The notes: generated by a model from the sequence alone, not told the origin. A DNA stretch of 64,000 bases from Vallitalea guaymasensis (GCF_018141425.1 NZ_CP058561.1:2294001-2358000); one strand, 5' to 3'. Positions 37,087-45,825 are shown, counted from the stretch's first letter. Program-made: numbers and translations.

Positions 37087-37133
37087 CTTTTCACCTTCCC
37101 GTATTAATTGTATAGATTAAATCCCCTTGCATA

Positions 37134-38489
37134 TTACCACTTCAATAATTGTTCTTCATATATTTTCTTGATTGATACCAATACAACTACGATACCAACA
37201 ATCTCTGCTAAAACAAATGAAACCCATACTCCGTCCAAACCAAATAATTTACCCAAAATGAACGCTCCAGGCAATAATACCACTAATTGTCTTAGGATTG
37301 AAACAATCATACTGATATATGCTTTTCCCATCCCTTGAAATGCAGTACCACACATTATGGAAACTGCGGCCAGAGGAAATACATAGCTGATAATCCTAAA
37401 TGCTGGAACTCCAATTTTCATCATTTCATCTGAACTGTCAAACAGCTCTAACAGCTGTGCGGGTATTATTTGGAATACCAAGAATCCTAGTGTCATATAC
37501 ACAACTGCAGCGATAATACCAAGTTTCAAAGCTTTCATTAATCGCTTTCTATTCTTAGATCCATAATTATATCCAATTATAGGCATGACTCCTTGAGACA
37601 ATCCAAAAACAGGCATAAATATAAGTGATTGAAGCTTATAGTAAACTCCTAGAACCGTAACTGAAGCCTCTCCAAATCCTGCAAGAATCAAATTCAATCC
37701 AGTAACCATGACTGAGCCTATTGCCTGCATTATTGTAGCTGGTAATCCAACCTGCATTATTCCTTTTAGAATCTTACTATCATATTTGAATGTTCTGAGA
37801 TTCAATTTTACACTATTTTGCTTAGTAAATAGAACTATCAATATATAGACCATAGATAAAATTTGAGCTGATATAGTAGCAATGGCCGCTCCTTTAACTC
37901 CTAATGCTGGAAATCCCAAATATCCAAATATAAGGATTGGGTCTAAAATAATATTGAATACAGCTCCACATAACTGTGATATCATTGGATGAATCATATT
38001 ACCGCTACCTTGTAGGATACTTGTTCCTGCTTGAGCCAGTAATCTACCAAATGAGAATATCATTATTATCTTTATGTATTCAGTTCCTAAGTTAATGATA
38101 TTTTGACTATCTGTAAATAATGTGAAGAAACTGTTGGCAAACAAGATACCAATTAATAAAATGATTACATATAAAACTATACATAGAAGTATACCATGTT
38201 CAGCCGCATTAGATGCTGCTTCATGATCTTGTTCCCCTAATTTCCTTGATATAAGTGAATTAATTCCTATTCCAAGCCCCACAAAGCAAGCAATTATTAT
38301 TAATTGTATAGGAAATGCTAGTGATACAGCTGTTAATGCATCATCACTTACTCTTGAAACAAATACACTATCTACTATATTATATAATGCTTGGACTAAC
38401 ATAGATAATATTGCTGGTATTGACATGGAAACCATAAGCTTAGATACTTTCATAGTACCCATCTTGTTCTCTTTAGTATTATTATTCAT
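37134..38489 (-). CDS. MATE-family efflux transporter
   Basis: The 451-residue protein has twelve hydrophobic segments in two homologous halves and the MATE family pattern (LYNIVDSVFVSRVSDDALTAVSLAFP near residue 30, QPIIGYNYGSKN-like VMPIIGYNYGSKNRKR near 285). It would export a cationic drug or metabolite by Na+ or H+ antiport. A clear promoter lies upstream and the histidine phosphatase follows. ATG 38489 has AAAGGAAAAG. No substrate evidence is visible. Confidence 0.93.
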   Translation of the reverse strand: MNNNTKENKMGTMKVSKLMVSMSIPAILSMLVQALYNIVDSVFVSRVSDDALTAVSLAFPIQLIIIACFVGLGIGINSLISRKLGEQDHEAASNAAEHGILLCIVLYVIILLIGILFANSFFTLFTDSQNIINLGTEYIKIIMIFSFGRLLAQAGTSILQGSGNMIHPMISQLCGAVFNIILDPILIFGYLGFPALGVKGAAIATISAQILSMVYILIVLFTKQNSVKLNLRTFKYDSKILKGIMQVGLPATIMQAIGSVMVTGLNLILAGFGEASVTVLGVYYKLQSLIFMPVFGLSQGVMPIIGYNYGSKNRKRLMKALKLGIIAAVVYMTLGFLVFQIIPAQLLELFDSSDEMMKIGVPAFRIISYVFPLAAVSIMCGTAFQGMGKAYISMIVSILRQLVVLLPGAFILGKLFGLDGVWVSFVLAEIVGIVVVLVSIKKIYEEQLLKW

Positions 38490-38562
38490 TGCGACGACTT
38501 TTCCTTTCAGTATGGCTATATTATAAACAAAGCAAATACTATTTTTTTATTCTGTAAAATTC

Positions 38563-38591
38563 AGTTTAGTAGTTTTAGATAGAAATGTCAA
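38563..38591 (-). promoter_or_regulatory. Promoter of the MATE/phosphatase operon
   Basis: TTGACA (38586-38591) and TAAACT (38563-38568) on the minus strand are 17 bp apart; transcription would begin about 65 nt before the ATG. Confidence 0.7.
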
Positions 38592-38614
38592 CTATGTTTT
38601 TAACAACTTCCAGT

Positions 38615-39340
38615 TTACTTATTTATAATTAACAGGGTTCCCAGAACAAACATTAAGACAATAACTATTTTATGTAATATTACACTATTTATTTTCTGGA
38701 ACATGCTCAACCCAAGCAGATTTCCAATACTAGTACCTATTCCTCCAAATAGCGCAAAAATTATTATTTCCTTATTGATATTTCCATATACAATATGCAT
38801 AACTACAATCATCATTGATCTAATTAAGAAACTGAATTCTAGAGTTGCTTTGTAGGACAACCTGTTTTTGATTCCGTATAAGTAATATACGACCAAAGGT
38901 GGTCCACCAACATTGAACATTCCGCTCATAATTCCACTTAATGAACCTGCTATAATTCCATTTTTTACATTAGTCTTGATTTTTATTTCTTTTCTACTTT
39001 TTATAAATAGGAAAATGGAAATAGAGACTATAGTGATTCCAAGAATTCTTTTTAATATATTTTCATTTCCAAAGACCAACAGACGCACTCCAATAGGTAC
39101 AAGTGCTAATGAAGATATTAGAGGTACCATGGCTATTTTGTAATCAATATGTTTTCTGAACTTAAAGACAACATAAGTACCCATAAAAAAGGTTTGCATA
39201 CCTGTTACTATGGCTGCCACTTTTAGAGGCATGATAAAGGGAAGAAAAAACATAACAAACATTGCAAAACCGAATCCTGATAAACCTTGAATTAAACTGC
39301 CGCCGAAACAAATCATTAAAGTCAATATTTTTTCTGTCAT
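38615..39340 (-). CDS. TSUP (TauE/SafE) family permease
   Basis: The 241-residue protein has about eight hydrophobic segments, the GGSLIQGLSGFGFAMF glycine-rich start and GSLSGIMSGMFNVGGPPLV repeat in the second half, hallmarks of TauE/SafE sulfite/organosulfonate permeases. It probably moves a small organic acid, sulfonate or sulfite. Its gene stands alone between the MATE promoter and repeat copy B. ATG 39340 has GAGAGAACC, a moderate site. Confidence 0.88.
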   Translation of the reverse strand: MTEKILTLMICFGGSLIQGLSGFGFAMFVMFFLPFIMPLKVAAIVTGMQTFFMGTYVVFKFRKHIDYKIAMVPLISSLALVPIGVRLLVFGNENILKRILGITIVSISIFLFIKSRKEIKIKTNVKNGIIAGSLSGIMSGMFNVGGPPLVVYYLYGIKNRLSYKATLEFSFLIRSMMIVVMHIVYGNINKEIIIFALFGGIGTSIGNLLGLSMFQKINSVILHKIVIVLMFVLGTLLIINK

Positions 39341-39474
39341 AAGGTTCTCTCCGTATTTTAGTATTTATAGTGTTATTATTGTTTTTTAGTTATTACTATT
39401 ATACTAAAATATATCATGTTTTGACCTTTTTGGCAAAAAGGTTAATGTGAGATTTAATATTGTACCAGTAGGTC

Positions 39475-39652
39475 GGAAAGAATGTTTTGTTCTGACGTGG
39501 GTTTTGCAAAATAGTATATGTATATGTTTCGCCAGCGGAATTGCTCGTCCTGAGCAAACAGCTGGGTTCGGCGTCCTGCCTCACTACTCAACATATACAT
39601 ATACTATTTTGCTTGTAGTCCCCTTCAATTTTAATCACAAAATATTATTTCC
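39475..39652 (+). repeat. Palindromic repeat element, copy B
   Basis: Perfect 22-bp inner arms (39506-39527 and 39591-39612) enclose the conserved core: GTTTCGCCAGC, TTGCTCGTCCTGAGCAAA, then AGCTGGGTTCGGCGTCCTGC. Outer arms at 39475-39490 and 39637-39652 are more degraded than in A and C. It fills the gap between the TSUP gene and the glycerol-1-phosphate dehydrogenase gene. Similarity to copy C continues about 20 bp beyond the right arm, up to a TTGGCTATTT-like sequence. Confidence 0.9.
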
Positions 39653-39684
39653 TCTTTGAGAATTATTGTTGGCTATTTCATACT

Positions 39685-41022
39685 TTATATAGAAGCAAAT
39701 TCATCTAGCAATCCTACATCCCACAAAAGCTGTAGTACTGTATATCTTGCTCTTAGTTCTTTAGCTATCTTTATGCTGTCTGAGACTGTGGTGGAATCTA
39801 CTTCTACTTGGTTTGGGGTTATGGTGGCTCCTACTTTAAGGAGTATGGCTTTTAGTTCTTCTGTAGGGGGGATGATATCTTTTATTGTGTCAATTATTTC
39901 GTCCCAGTTTTGGTTTATTTTTTGTATTCTTATTTTATGTTCTTCTTTGGAATTTTTGTTGGTTTTTTGTTCTAGTTTAATAACGTCATTGGCGGCGTGT
40001 TTATATTTTTGTTTTATATTTTTAACCCAGTCATTGTAGTCAAATTCCTCTGCGTGTTTTAGTGCTTTTTCAAAGTCTAGATTGGTGTTGGTAAGCATTT
40101 CGTATAGTTTGGCAATGATAAGGGTGGCTATACCTACTTTTGTGCCATGGAGTACTGCTTCTTTGCCCTGGAATAGAAACATCATTTCCCAGTAGTGAGA
40201 TAGGTGATGTTCGGCGCCTGAAGCTGGTCTTGAATTTCCTACGAAACTCATAGCAATACCAGATAGTATCAGGCCTTCAGTTAGATTTTTTATGGCGATT
40301 GTATCTCTATTTTTAATGCCTTCTATATCTTTAACACATCTGTGTATAGATTCTTTTACTAGGTCTACGACGCTTTCACAATAGTATTCATCGTTTATTA
40401 TTGAACTTATTTTCCAGTCACACAGACATGTATATTTACCTAATATATCTCCTAATCCAGCAGTTATCATTTCCATAGGAGCTTTTTTTATTATATTTAT
40501 ATCTGCTATTATGGCTTTTGGTGAATTGACTTCGTATGTGGTTTTTAGGTTATTTACTATTAGGGGTGATACAGTTGAGGCGTATCCATCCATAGATGGT
40601 GCTGTAGCTACAATAAAATATGGAATATGTATCTTATAACTTACGAATTTTGACAAATCATTCAGAGTACCAGAACCTACTGTTATCATCAGGTCTATAT
40701 TATCATCAATATTAGTTAGAAGTCTTCCTACAGCTTGTTCATCAGGTACTAATTGATTGGTTTCTTCAAAAACATAGGACGTACAACTGATTTGGCTATC
40801 TTTTAATATTTTTTCTACGGTTTCTCCTAGTACTTTATAAGTATTGGAGTCTGAAACGATTAGTATATTCTTATAGCCGTATTTATTAATGAGTTTTGGT
40901 AATTCAAGGGTTACATTTTCCCCTATTAGTATTTCTTCAATAGATGTTCTGTGTACTTTATTACAATTGCATTTAAAGCTTTTGTTAAGAAAATCCTCAA
41001 TCTTGAATGTTTTAAAGTCCAT
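39685..41022 (-). CDS. sn-Glycerol-1-phosphate dehydrogenase (AraM/EgsA family)
   Basis: The 445-residue protein has the NAD(P) motif TVGSGTLNDLSKF near residue 115 and the family-specific APSMDGYAS segment. Metal ligands are in AGLGDILGKYT (Asp), AEHHLSHYWE (His) and VLHGTKVG (His). Bacterial members make glycerol-1-phosphate, the archaeal lipid enantiomer, from dihydroxyacetone phosphate; in Bacillus it feeds heptaprenylglyceryl phosphate. The C-terminal ~90 residues are a helical extension rich in Lys and Glu. The glycerophosphodiesterase gene lies 134 bp upstream but is separated by a terminator. Confidence 0.88.
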   Translation of the reverse strand: MDFKTFKIEDFLNKSFKCNCNKVHRTSIEEILIGENVTLELPKLINKYGYKNILIVSDSNTYKVLGETVEKILKDSQISCTSYVFEETNQLVPDEQAVGRLLTNIDDNIDLMITVGSGTLNDLSKFVSYKIHIPYFIVATAPSMDGYASTVSPLIVNNLKTTYEVNSPKAIIADINIIKKAPMEMITAGLGDILGKYTCLCDWKISSIINDEYYCESVVDLVKESIHRCVKDIEGIKNRDTIAIKNLTEGLILSGIAMSFVGNSRPASGAEHHLSHYWEMMFLFQGKEAVLHGTKVGIATLIIAKLYEMLTNTNLDFEKALKHAEEFDYNDWVKNIKQKYKHAANDVIKLEQKTNKNSKEEHKIRIQKINQNWDEIIDTIKDIIPPTEELKAILLKVGATITPNQVEVDSTTVSDSIKIAKELRARYTVLQLLWDVGLLDEFASI

Positions 41023-41094
41023 GATTTGCCCTCCATTGTAAGATTATTATACTTCATATTTTTATTTTCTTTATAACTCTATTTTACATATTTA

Positions 41095-41132
41095 TTCAAA
41101 AAAATGAAAGAGCTTTTACCCTTTCATTTTTA
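41095..41132 (-). terminator. Bidirectional terminator after the glycerophosphodiesterase gene
   Basis: AAATGAAAG (41102-41110) pairs with CTTTCATTT (41121-41129). T-runs flank it on both strands; the minus-strand run is seven T. Confidence 0.85.
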
Positions 41133-41156
41133 TAAGTTTAATCCTATAATGGATTC

Positions 41157-41888
41157 TTATTTACTTAATATATTCTCTTTTATATGTTTTAGTGTATTGA
41201 TTTTATTTGTTGTTATTGAATATACTCCTAGTTCTATATATTTTTCCATGTCACATTCATTATCTATAGTCCAGACTGCTACTGGTAAAAATCTGGAATG
41301 GAAGTACTTGATTATTTCCTCATTGCAATATTTGTAGTCAATATTTATTCCACAACAAGACATGGAATTGGCTTCATTACAAATTTCTTCTATTATTGAT
41401 TGTTGATTAAAATCTTCTTCGCTTAATGAATTGGTATCTACATTTAGTAGATATTGGAATTGTGGATAGTTATTATATAGATATATTGCTTTTTCTTTTT
41501 TGCAACCAGAAAGGATTACATGATTATTCATTTTTTCATAATTTACCAGTGCTGCTATGGAATCAATGGCATCTAATGATTTTATATCCAAGTTAAGTAC
41601 TATATTATATTGTTGTGCTATATCTAATGCTTCCAATAATGTTACCATCTTATTGTTGATATGTTTTTCTAGGTCTTCAAAAGTGGTTTCATTAACTTGT
41701 ATTTGTTCATCCTGTATAGTATTTATTGAAGGATCATGAATTAATATTGGCACACCGTCTTTTGTGGCTCTTACATCGACTTCAATAATATCTGCACCTG
41801 TTTCTATTCCTTTCATTATTGATTCAATTGAATTTGGTACTGTATTCATACAACCTGCATGTGCTGTAATTAGTGGTAATCTGCTCAT
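41157..41888 (-). CDS. Glycerophosphodiester phosphodiesterase
   Basis: I chose ATG 41888 (MSRLPLITAHAGCMNTVPNS) because AGGAGGAG lies 7 nt upstream; the longer frame to 41963 runs through the promoter. The 243-residue cytoplasmic protein has the GDPD motifs HAG(C), EVDVRATKDGVPILIHDP (metal-binding Glu and Asp, catalytic His) and LNLDIKS. It hydrolyses a glycerophosphodiester to glycerol phosphate and an alcohol. The usual HRG reads HAG (HAGC). The gene is under a LacI operator identical in position to those of the mannosidase and importer operons, which links it to that route. Confidence 0.92.
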   Translation of the reverse strand: MSRLPLITAHAGCMNTVPNSIESIMKGIETGADIIEVDVRATKDGVPILIHDPSINTIQDEQIQVNETTFEDLEKHINNKMVTLLEALDIAQQYNIVLNLDIKSLDAIDSIAALVNYEKMNNHVILSGCKKEKAIYLYNNYPQFQYLLNVDTNSLSEEDFNQQSIIEEICNEANSMSCCGINIDYKYCNEEIIKYFHSRFLPVAVWTIDNECDMEKYIELGVYSITTNKINTLKHIKENILSK

Positions 41889-41927
41889 TTTTCTCCTCCT
41901 AGAAGATGTTTGTCTATTATTAATATA

Positions 41928-41956
41928 ATTATATGGAATCGATTCCAGATTGTCAA
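41928..41956 (-). promoter_or_regulatory. Glycerophosphodiesterase promoter with perfect LacI palindrome in the spacer
   Basis: Minus-strand TTGACA (41951-41956) and TATAAT (41928-41933) are 17 bp apart; TGGAATCGATTCCA (41934-41947), a perfect 14-bp palindrome, fills the spacer. The leader to ATG 41888 is only about 33 nt. Repeat copy C begins about 30 bp upstream of the -35. Confidence 0.9.
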
Positions 41957-41985
41957 TATGCATTTGGTTTACTGTACAGGTAAGT

Positions 41986-42162
41986 CAGAAAAAATATTTT
42001 GTTCTGACTTGGTTTTTGCAAAATAATATATGTATATGTTTCGCCAGCTACTTGCTCGTCCTGAGCAAAAAGCTGGGTTCGGCGTCCTGCCTCACTACTT
42101 CACATATACATATATTATTTTGCTTGAAGTAATCTTGGATATAATCACAAAACATTTTTTCT
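41986..42162 (+). repeat. Palindromic repeat element, copy C
   Basis: Outer arms (41986-42002 and 42147-42162) differ by one base; inner arms of 22 bp (42018-42039 and 42102-42123) are perfect. The core is almost identical to copy B and to the reverse complement of copy A. The remaining gap to 42388 has no gene; it holds only a weak stem, TTGTTGC (42238-42244) with GCAACAA (42266-42272). Confidence 0.9.
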
Positions 42163-42388
42163 TCTAGTTGACATAACTACTGGCTATTTATGATTTTTGG
42201 CATAACGAAATAACTTTTTAACGAGCGACTTTTACGCTTGTTGCCATCCTTTAAAACAGATAGAAGCAACAAACATAACAAGAGTGTATTATCATTATAT
42301 ATGATTTCAATATACGACCGTTGTCTGTTTAATACTTTGTCGACAGTCTAAATTGGGCTTTACGCTCAATACATATGAACTTTTATTA

Positions 42389-43768
42389 TTACATATTTTT
42401 CTCTGCAATCTTAGCTAATGGACTACGTTCTACTCTCTTAAGTGCTACGTGCCCTGTTATATTAAAGGATTTCATCTTTTCTACGGTATATACTAAGCCA
42501 TTGGATTTTGAATCTATGTAGTTATTATCAATCTGGTTATCACTTGGGTCTCCCAAAAATACAAATTTGGAATGTTCTCCTGCTCTAGTTAACATAAGTT
42601 TAGCTAAATGGGGGGTCATTTCCTGTGCCTCATCTACTATAATCAAGGAATTAGTGAATGTCCTTCCTCTCATGTAGGTAAAGGTCTTGGTCTCTATTAC
42701 CCCTCTTTGGCGAAATTGCTCTATAAAATCCTCTACAGTGAAAGTCGGTTTTCCTCCATTGTTCTTATTGGTTTCTTTTATATCAGATAAATTCTCTATA
42801 GCATCATAGAAACTTCCCATCCAAGGTTTCAGTTTTTCCCGTTCTGTACCTGGAAGATAACCTATATCATTTCCTGCTGCTATTACTGGTCTAACAAATA
42901 CTATTTTCCTATATTTATTAGTTTCTATTACATTTTGCAAAGCTGTAGCTGTTGCAAGAATTGTTTTTCCTGATCCTGCCCCACCTATAATTGTTACAAA
43001 ATGTATATCCGGGTTCATAAGTAATTCAAATGCCATCTTTTGCTCTCTATTGATTGGGTTCAGCCCCCAGGCATTTTCATTGGCATGTATAAGTGGAACT
43101 ATTTTATTTCCGTCATATCTGGCTAATATTTCGTGAGAAACTTGGTCCTTACTTTTAATATGGAAAAATTCATTAGGGTATATTTCCTCTTGTAGATCAG
43201 GAACTTCTAATCCTCCATCAAATATTTTGTTAATGTCTTTTGACAATAATTCAATCTCGGTATAACCTTTATAGATAGTATCAATGTCAATACGGTCACT
43301 TTGATAATCTTCTACTTCAATTCCTAATGACCTAGCTTTTATAGCCATATATAAGTCTTTTGTAACTAATATTATCCGACTACTATCATTGACTTTTTTT
43401 AGGCTTAATACAATAGCTAATATTCTTGAGTCATTTTTATTGGTATCAAAGCCATTAGGAAGAATGTCTATATCCATATGATTCAATTCTACACGCAAAA
43501 CACTTTTGTTGGGTAATCTTATTCCTTTTTCTATGTCTCCCTTTTCCATTAATAACTTAATCTCTTTTGCTACCATTCTAGCATGGAATCCAACTAATCC
43601 TTCTCTTCTTTTTAGATTATCCAGTTCTTCTATGCAAAGTAAGGGTATGATTATATTGTTACCTTCAAAATTATGCATGAATTCAGGATCATGAATCATT
43701 ACATTAGTATCAATTATATAGTTTTTAACCGTATAATTTCCTCCCTTCAAAAATACCATTAATGTCAT
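42389..43768 (-). CDS. PhoH-family ATPase with N-terminal PIN domain (YlaK-like)
   Basis: The 459-residue frame has a PIN nuclease domain at about 14-150 (YIIDTNVMIHDPEF with the metal-binding Asp) and a PhoH ATPase at about 230-450 (IIGGAGSGKTILATATAL Walker A, SLIIVDEAQEMTPHL Walker B, FLGDPSDNQID). Such fusions are thought to act in RNA metabolism or in sensing RNA status. The start is uncertain. Homologues normally begin just before the YIIDTN strand, where GGGAGGAAAT is present but no standard start codon follows. The nearest ATG codons are 43768 and 43759. Confidence 0.88.
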   Translation of the reverse strand: MTLMVFLKGGNYTVKNYIIDTNVMIHDPEFMHNFEGNNIIIPLLCIEELDNLKRREGLVGFHARMVAKEIKLLMEKGDIEKGIRLPNKSVLRVELNHMDIDILPNGFDTNKNDSRILAIVLSLKKVNDSSRIILVTKDLYMAIKARSLGIEVEDYQSDRIDIDTIYKGYTEIELLSKDINKIFDGGLEVPDLQEEIYPNEFFHIKSKDQVSHEILARYDGNKIVPLIHANENAWGLNPINREQKMAFELLMNPDIHFVTIIGGAGSGKTILATATALQNVIETNKYRKIVFVRPVIAAGNDIGYLPGTEREKLKPWMGSFYDAIENLSDIKETNKNNGGKPTFTVEDFIEQFRQRGVIETKTFTYMRGRTFTNSLIIVDEAQEMTPHLAKLMLTRAGEHSKFVFLGDPSDNQIDNNYIDSKSNGLVYTVEKMKSFNITGHVALKRVERSPLAKIAEKNM

Positions 43769-43819
43769 GGGGACGTTTCCCTCGTCATGTTCTCAAGTCA
43801 TTCTTATGATAATAATATT

Positions 43820-44317
43820 CTATTCCGGTATACTATCTTTTATGTCCTTAACAATTTCTTCCAGATTTTTGTCATCACAATCAATAACTATATTTGCATA
43901 TTTTTCATAGAGTTCAACTCTTTGGTCATAGACATCTTTCAATGTATGTCCTTTTGCCATGGCTATGCCTCTAGTAGTTATATTATTGACTCTTCTTTCA
44001 ATTTCTTCATAAGAAACTTTTAGATAGATTATATCTCCCAGTTTCTTTAGATGTTTCATTGTTTCGTTTCTAAAAATTACGCTTCCACCAGTTGCTATAA
44101 TAGATTTTGATACATCTATACTTAGAACCGCTTCTTTTTCTACATCTAGAAATCTTTCCATTCCAATATCATCAATGATCTCTTGCAACAACCTGTTTTC
44201 TCTTTTTTGTATGACCAAATCAGAATCAATGAAAGTAAATCCCAAAGTTTTGGCTAATACCACACCGATTGTACTTTTTCCTGCTCCTGGCATACCAATT
44301 AATACCATGTTTTTCAT
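43820..44317 (-). CDS. aroK: Shikimate kinase
   Basis: The 165-residue protein has the P-loop GMPGAGKST at 8-16, FIDSDLVIQKRE with the shikimate-binding Asp, ERFLDVEKEAVL (Arg and Glu of the lid side) and IIATGGSVI near residue 75. It phosphorylates shikimate at the 3-hydroxyl in aromatic amino acid synthesis. No other aro gene is nearby. ATG 44317 has GAGAGGAAG. The length fits the family (about 165-175). Confidence 0.9.
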   Translation of the reverse strand: MKNMVLIGMPGAGKSTIGVVLAKTLGFTFIDSDLVIQKRENRLLQEIIDDIGMERFLDVEKEAVLSIDVSKSIIATGGSVIFRNETMKHLKKLGDIIYLKVSYEEIERRVNNITTRGIAMAKGHTLKDVYDQRVELYEKYANIVIDCDDKNLEEIVKDIKDSIPE

Positions 44318-44441
44318 CTTATGCTTCCTCTCATATGATAGTATAATATTATGTTTTCTATATAATATAAATTAATTAATCTTTTAATTTTTTTTTATTA
44401 TACTTTATATGATGGTTTATTTCAATATCAGTGATTTAGAA

Positions 44442-45443
44442 CTACTCAAGTCCAAATGCGATTTTAAATCCGTTTACTATCTCATTGGATATAACCTCAC
44501 TATGTCCACCTTCTGATAATATAATCTTAGCATTTTTTGATTTCAAGAAATTGATTTCTTCTTCTGATAATTTTCCAACAGCCTCATCTTCCATTGCGCT
44601 AATGTAGGTAATATTCTTCAAATCATATTTATCTAGCTTTTCAGTGTATCTATTTTTACCTAATCCAGCAGCTAGCTTATTTACATTTTTCTCACTGTTA
44701 CTAGGGATAGCATCTGATTCAGGGTCATCCATTATTCCATTTTCATTAGCTACAGCCTTGACACCATCTACAAAATATCCTGTACCACCTTTACTAAAGG
44801 ATTTCCAAATAACTTCTGGCATATCAAGTCTACCAACAATAATCAGGTATTTATCTGCTATATCAACACCATATTCTGAAATTAATTCTTGGGCCATCAA
44901 AGCTCCAAAAGACATACCTAGAACATACACCTTTTTCCCTTGTTCCTTATAATAGTTTATTACCTTCGCTAACATCTGAATACTTTCCTTATCATATTTT
45001 ATAGCTTCTTCAAAAGATATTTCTTTGTCTTGGAACAGTTCAGGATTCTTGGTTTGCTTTTGATGTACATTAACTATAAAGAAATCTCTATTCTTAATTT
45101 CTTCTGTCTCTTCTTTTACCGTAGTTGTATCAAAATCATACATAGGTCCACCTTGTGTATTAATAACAACAGCACTGCTCTCTTGATTTCCAGATATACT
45201 GATTAATGAACTAATCTCTTCAGGGATACCATTTAGTGGCTCATCTTGTATCTCATCTTGCATCTCATTTTGTTTCTTAACTTCTTTTTGCTCTTCTTCC
45301 TCCTTTGGTTGAGTACTGAATTCAGTTTCATTTTGCTTCTTAACCTTACTTTTTTCCACTGGTTTTGATTTACAACCAGAAATCACTGTACTAATTGTCA
45401 TAACTATCACTATTAACGAATAAATTAATTTTCTAGTTTTCAT
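44442..45443 (-). CDS. Lipoprotein with alpha/beta-hydrolase-like domain
   Basis: The 333-residue protein has a lipobox ISGC (Cys24), a 60-residue charged linker rich in Lys, Glu and Gln with an approximate direct repeat (KVKKQNE, EVKKQNE, MQDEIQDE), and an alpha/beta-hydrolase-like domain from about 90. VLGMSFGALMAQE is the nucleophile elbow with its serine, and EGGHSEVI holds a probable catalytic histidine. It may be an extracellular, membrane-anchored esterase. No neighbours suggest its substrate. ATG 45443 has AGAGGAGT. Confidence 0.78.
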   Translation of the reverse strand: MKTRKLIYSLIVIVMTISTVISGCKSKPVEKSKVKKQNETEFSTQPKEEEEQKEVKKQNEMQDEIQDEPLNGIPEEISSLISISGNQESSAVVINTQGGPMYDFDTTTVKEETEEIKNRDFFIVNVHQKQTKNPELFQDKEISFEEAIKYDKESIQMLAKVINYYKEQGKKVYVLGMSFGALMAQELISEYGVDIADKYLIIVGRLDMPEVIWKSFSKGGTGYFVDGVKAVANENGIMDDPESDAIPSNSEKNVNKLAAGLGKNRYTEKLDKYDLKNITYISAMEDEAVGKLSEEEINFLKSKNAKIILSEGGHSEVISNEIVNGFKIAFGLE

Positions 45444-45825
45444 TTTTATTACTCCTCTTAAGTTTATTTTTCTTGAGCATCTATTTACAAGTATATTGTA
45501 CTTAGAATTTCTTTTGATATAATGAATAATTTCTTAAAATTTTCTTAATGTTTACTAATTAGGAATGTGTATAGGACTAGCTATTGACATATATACTACT
45601 CAATACATAATTCAGATATCTAATGAATACTTAGCATTATTAAAATATTCAATATAGTATAATCTTTTCATATAACAGATGGTAAATTTTGGTACAATTT
45701 GCTACTTAAATTTGGTTATAAATGATGATATCTCTATTTAATAGAATACTGCTACAATTAAATTGTTACTTATACTGTGATTAATCATATGTTACTGTCA
45801 ACAAAGTGGAATGAGGAGGAATAAT
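45444..45825. other. Divergent intergenic region of about 380 bp
   Basis: No gene is visible. On the plus strand TTGACA (45584-45589) and CATAAT (45606-45611), 16 bp apart, could drive the repeat protein with a leader of over 200 nt; a TACAAT near 45753 is a closer but weaker -10. The minus-strand promoter for the lipoprotein is not clear. Confidence 0.4.

Noticed and set aside
45301-45360. Coiled-coil linker repeat of the lipoprotein as a separate DNA repeat
   Set aside because: The Lys/Glu/Gln-rich stretch is low-complexity linker sequence in the coding frame, not an independent element.
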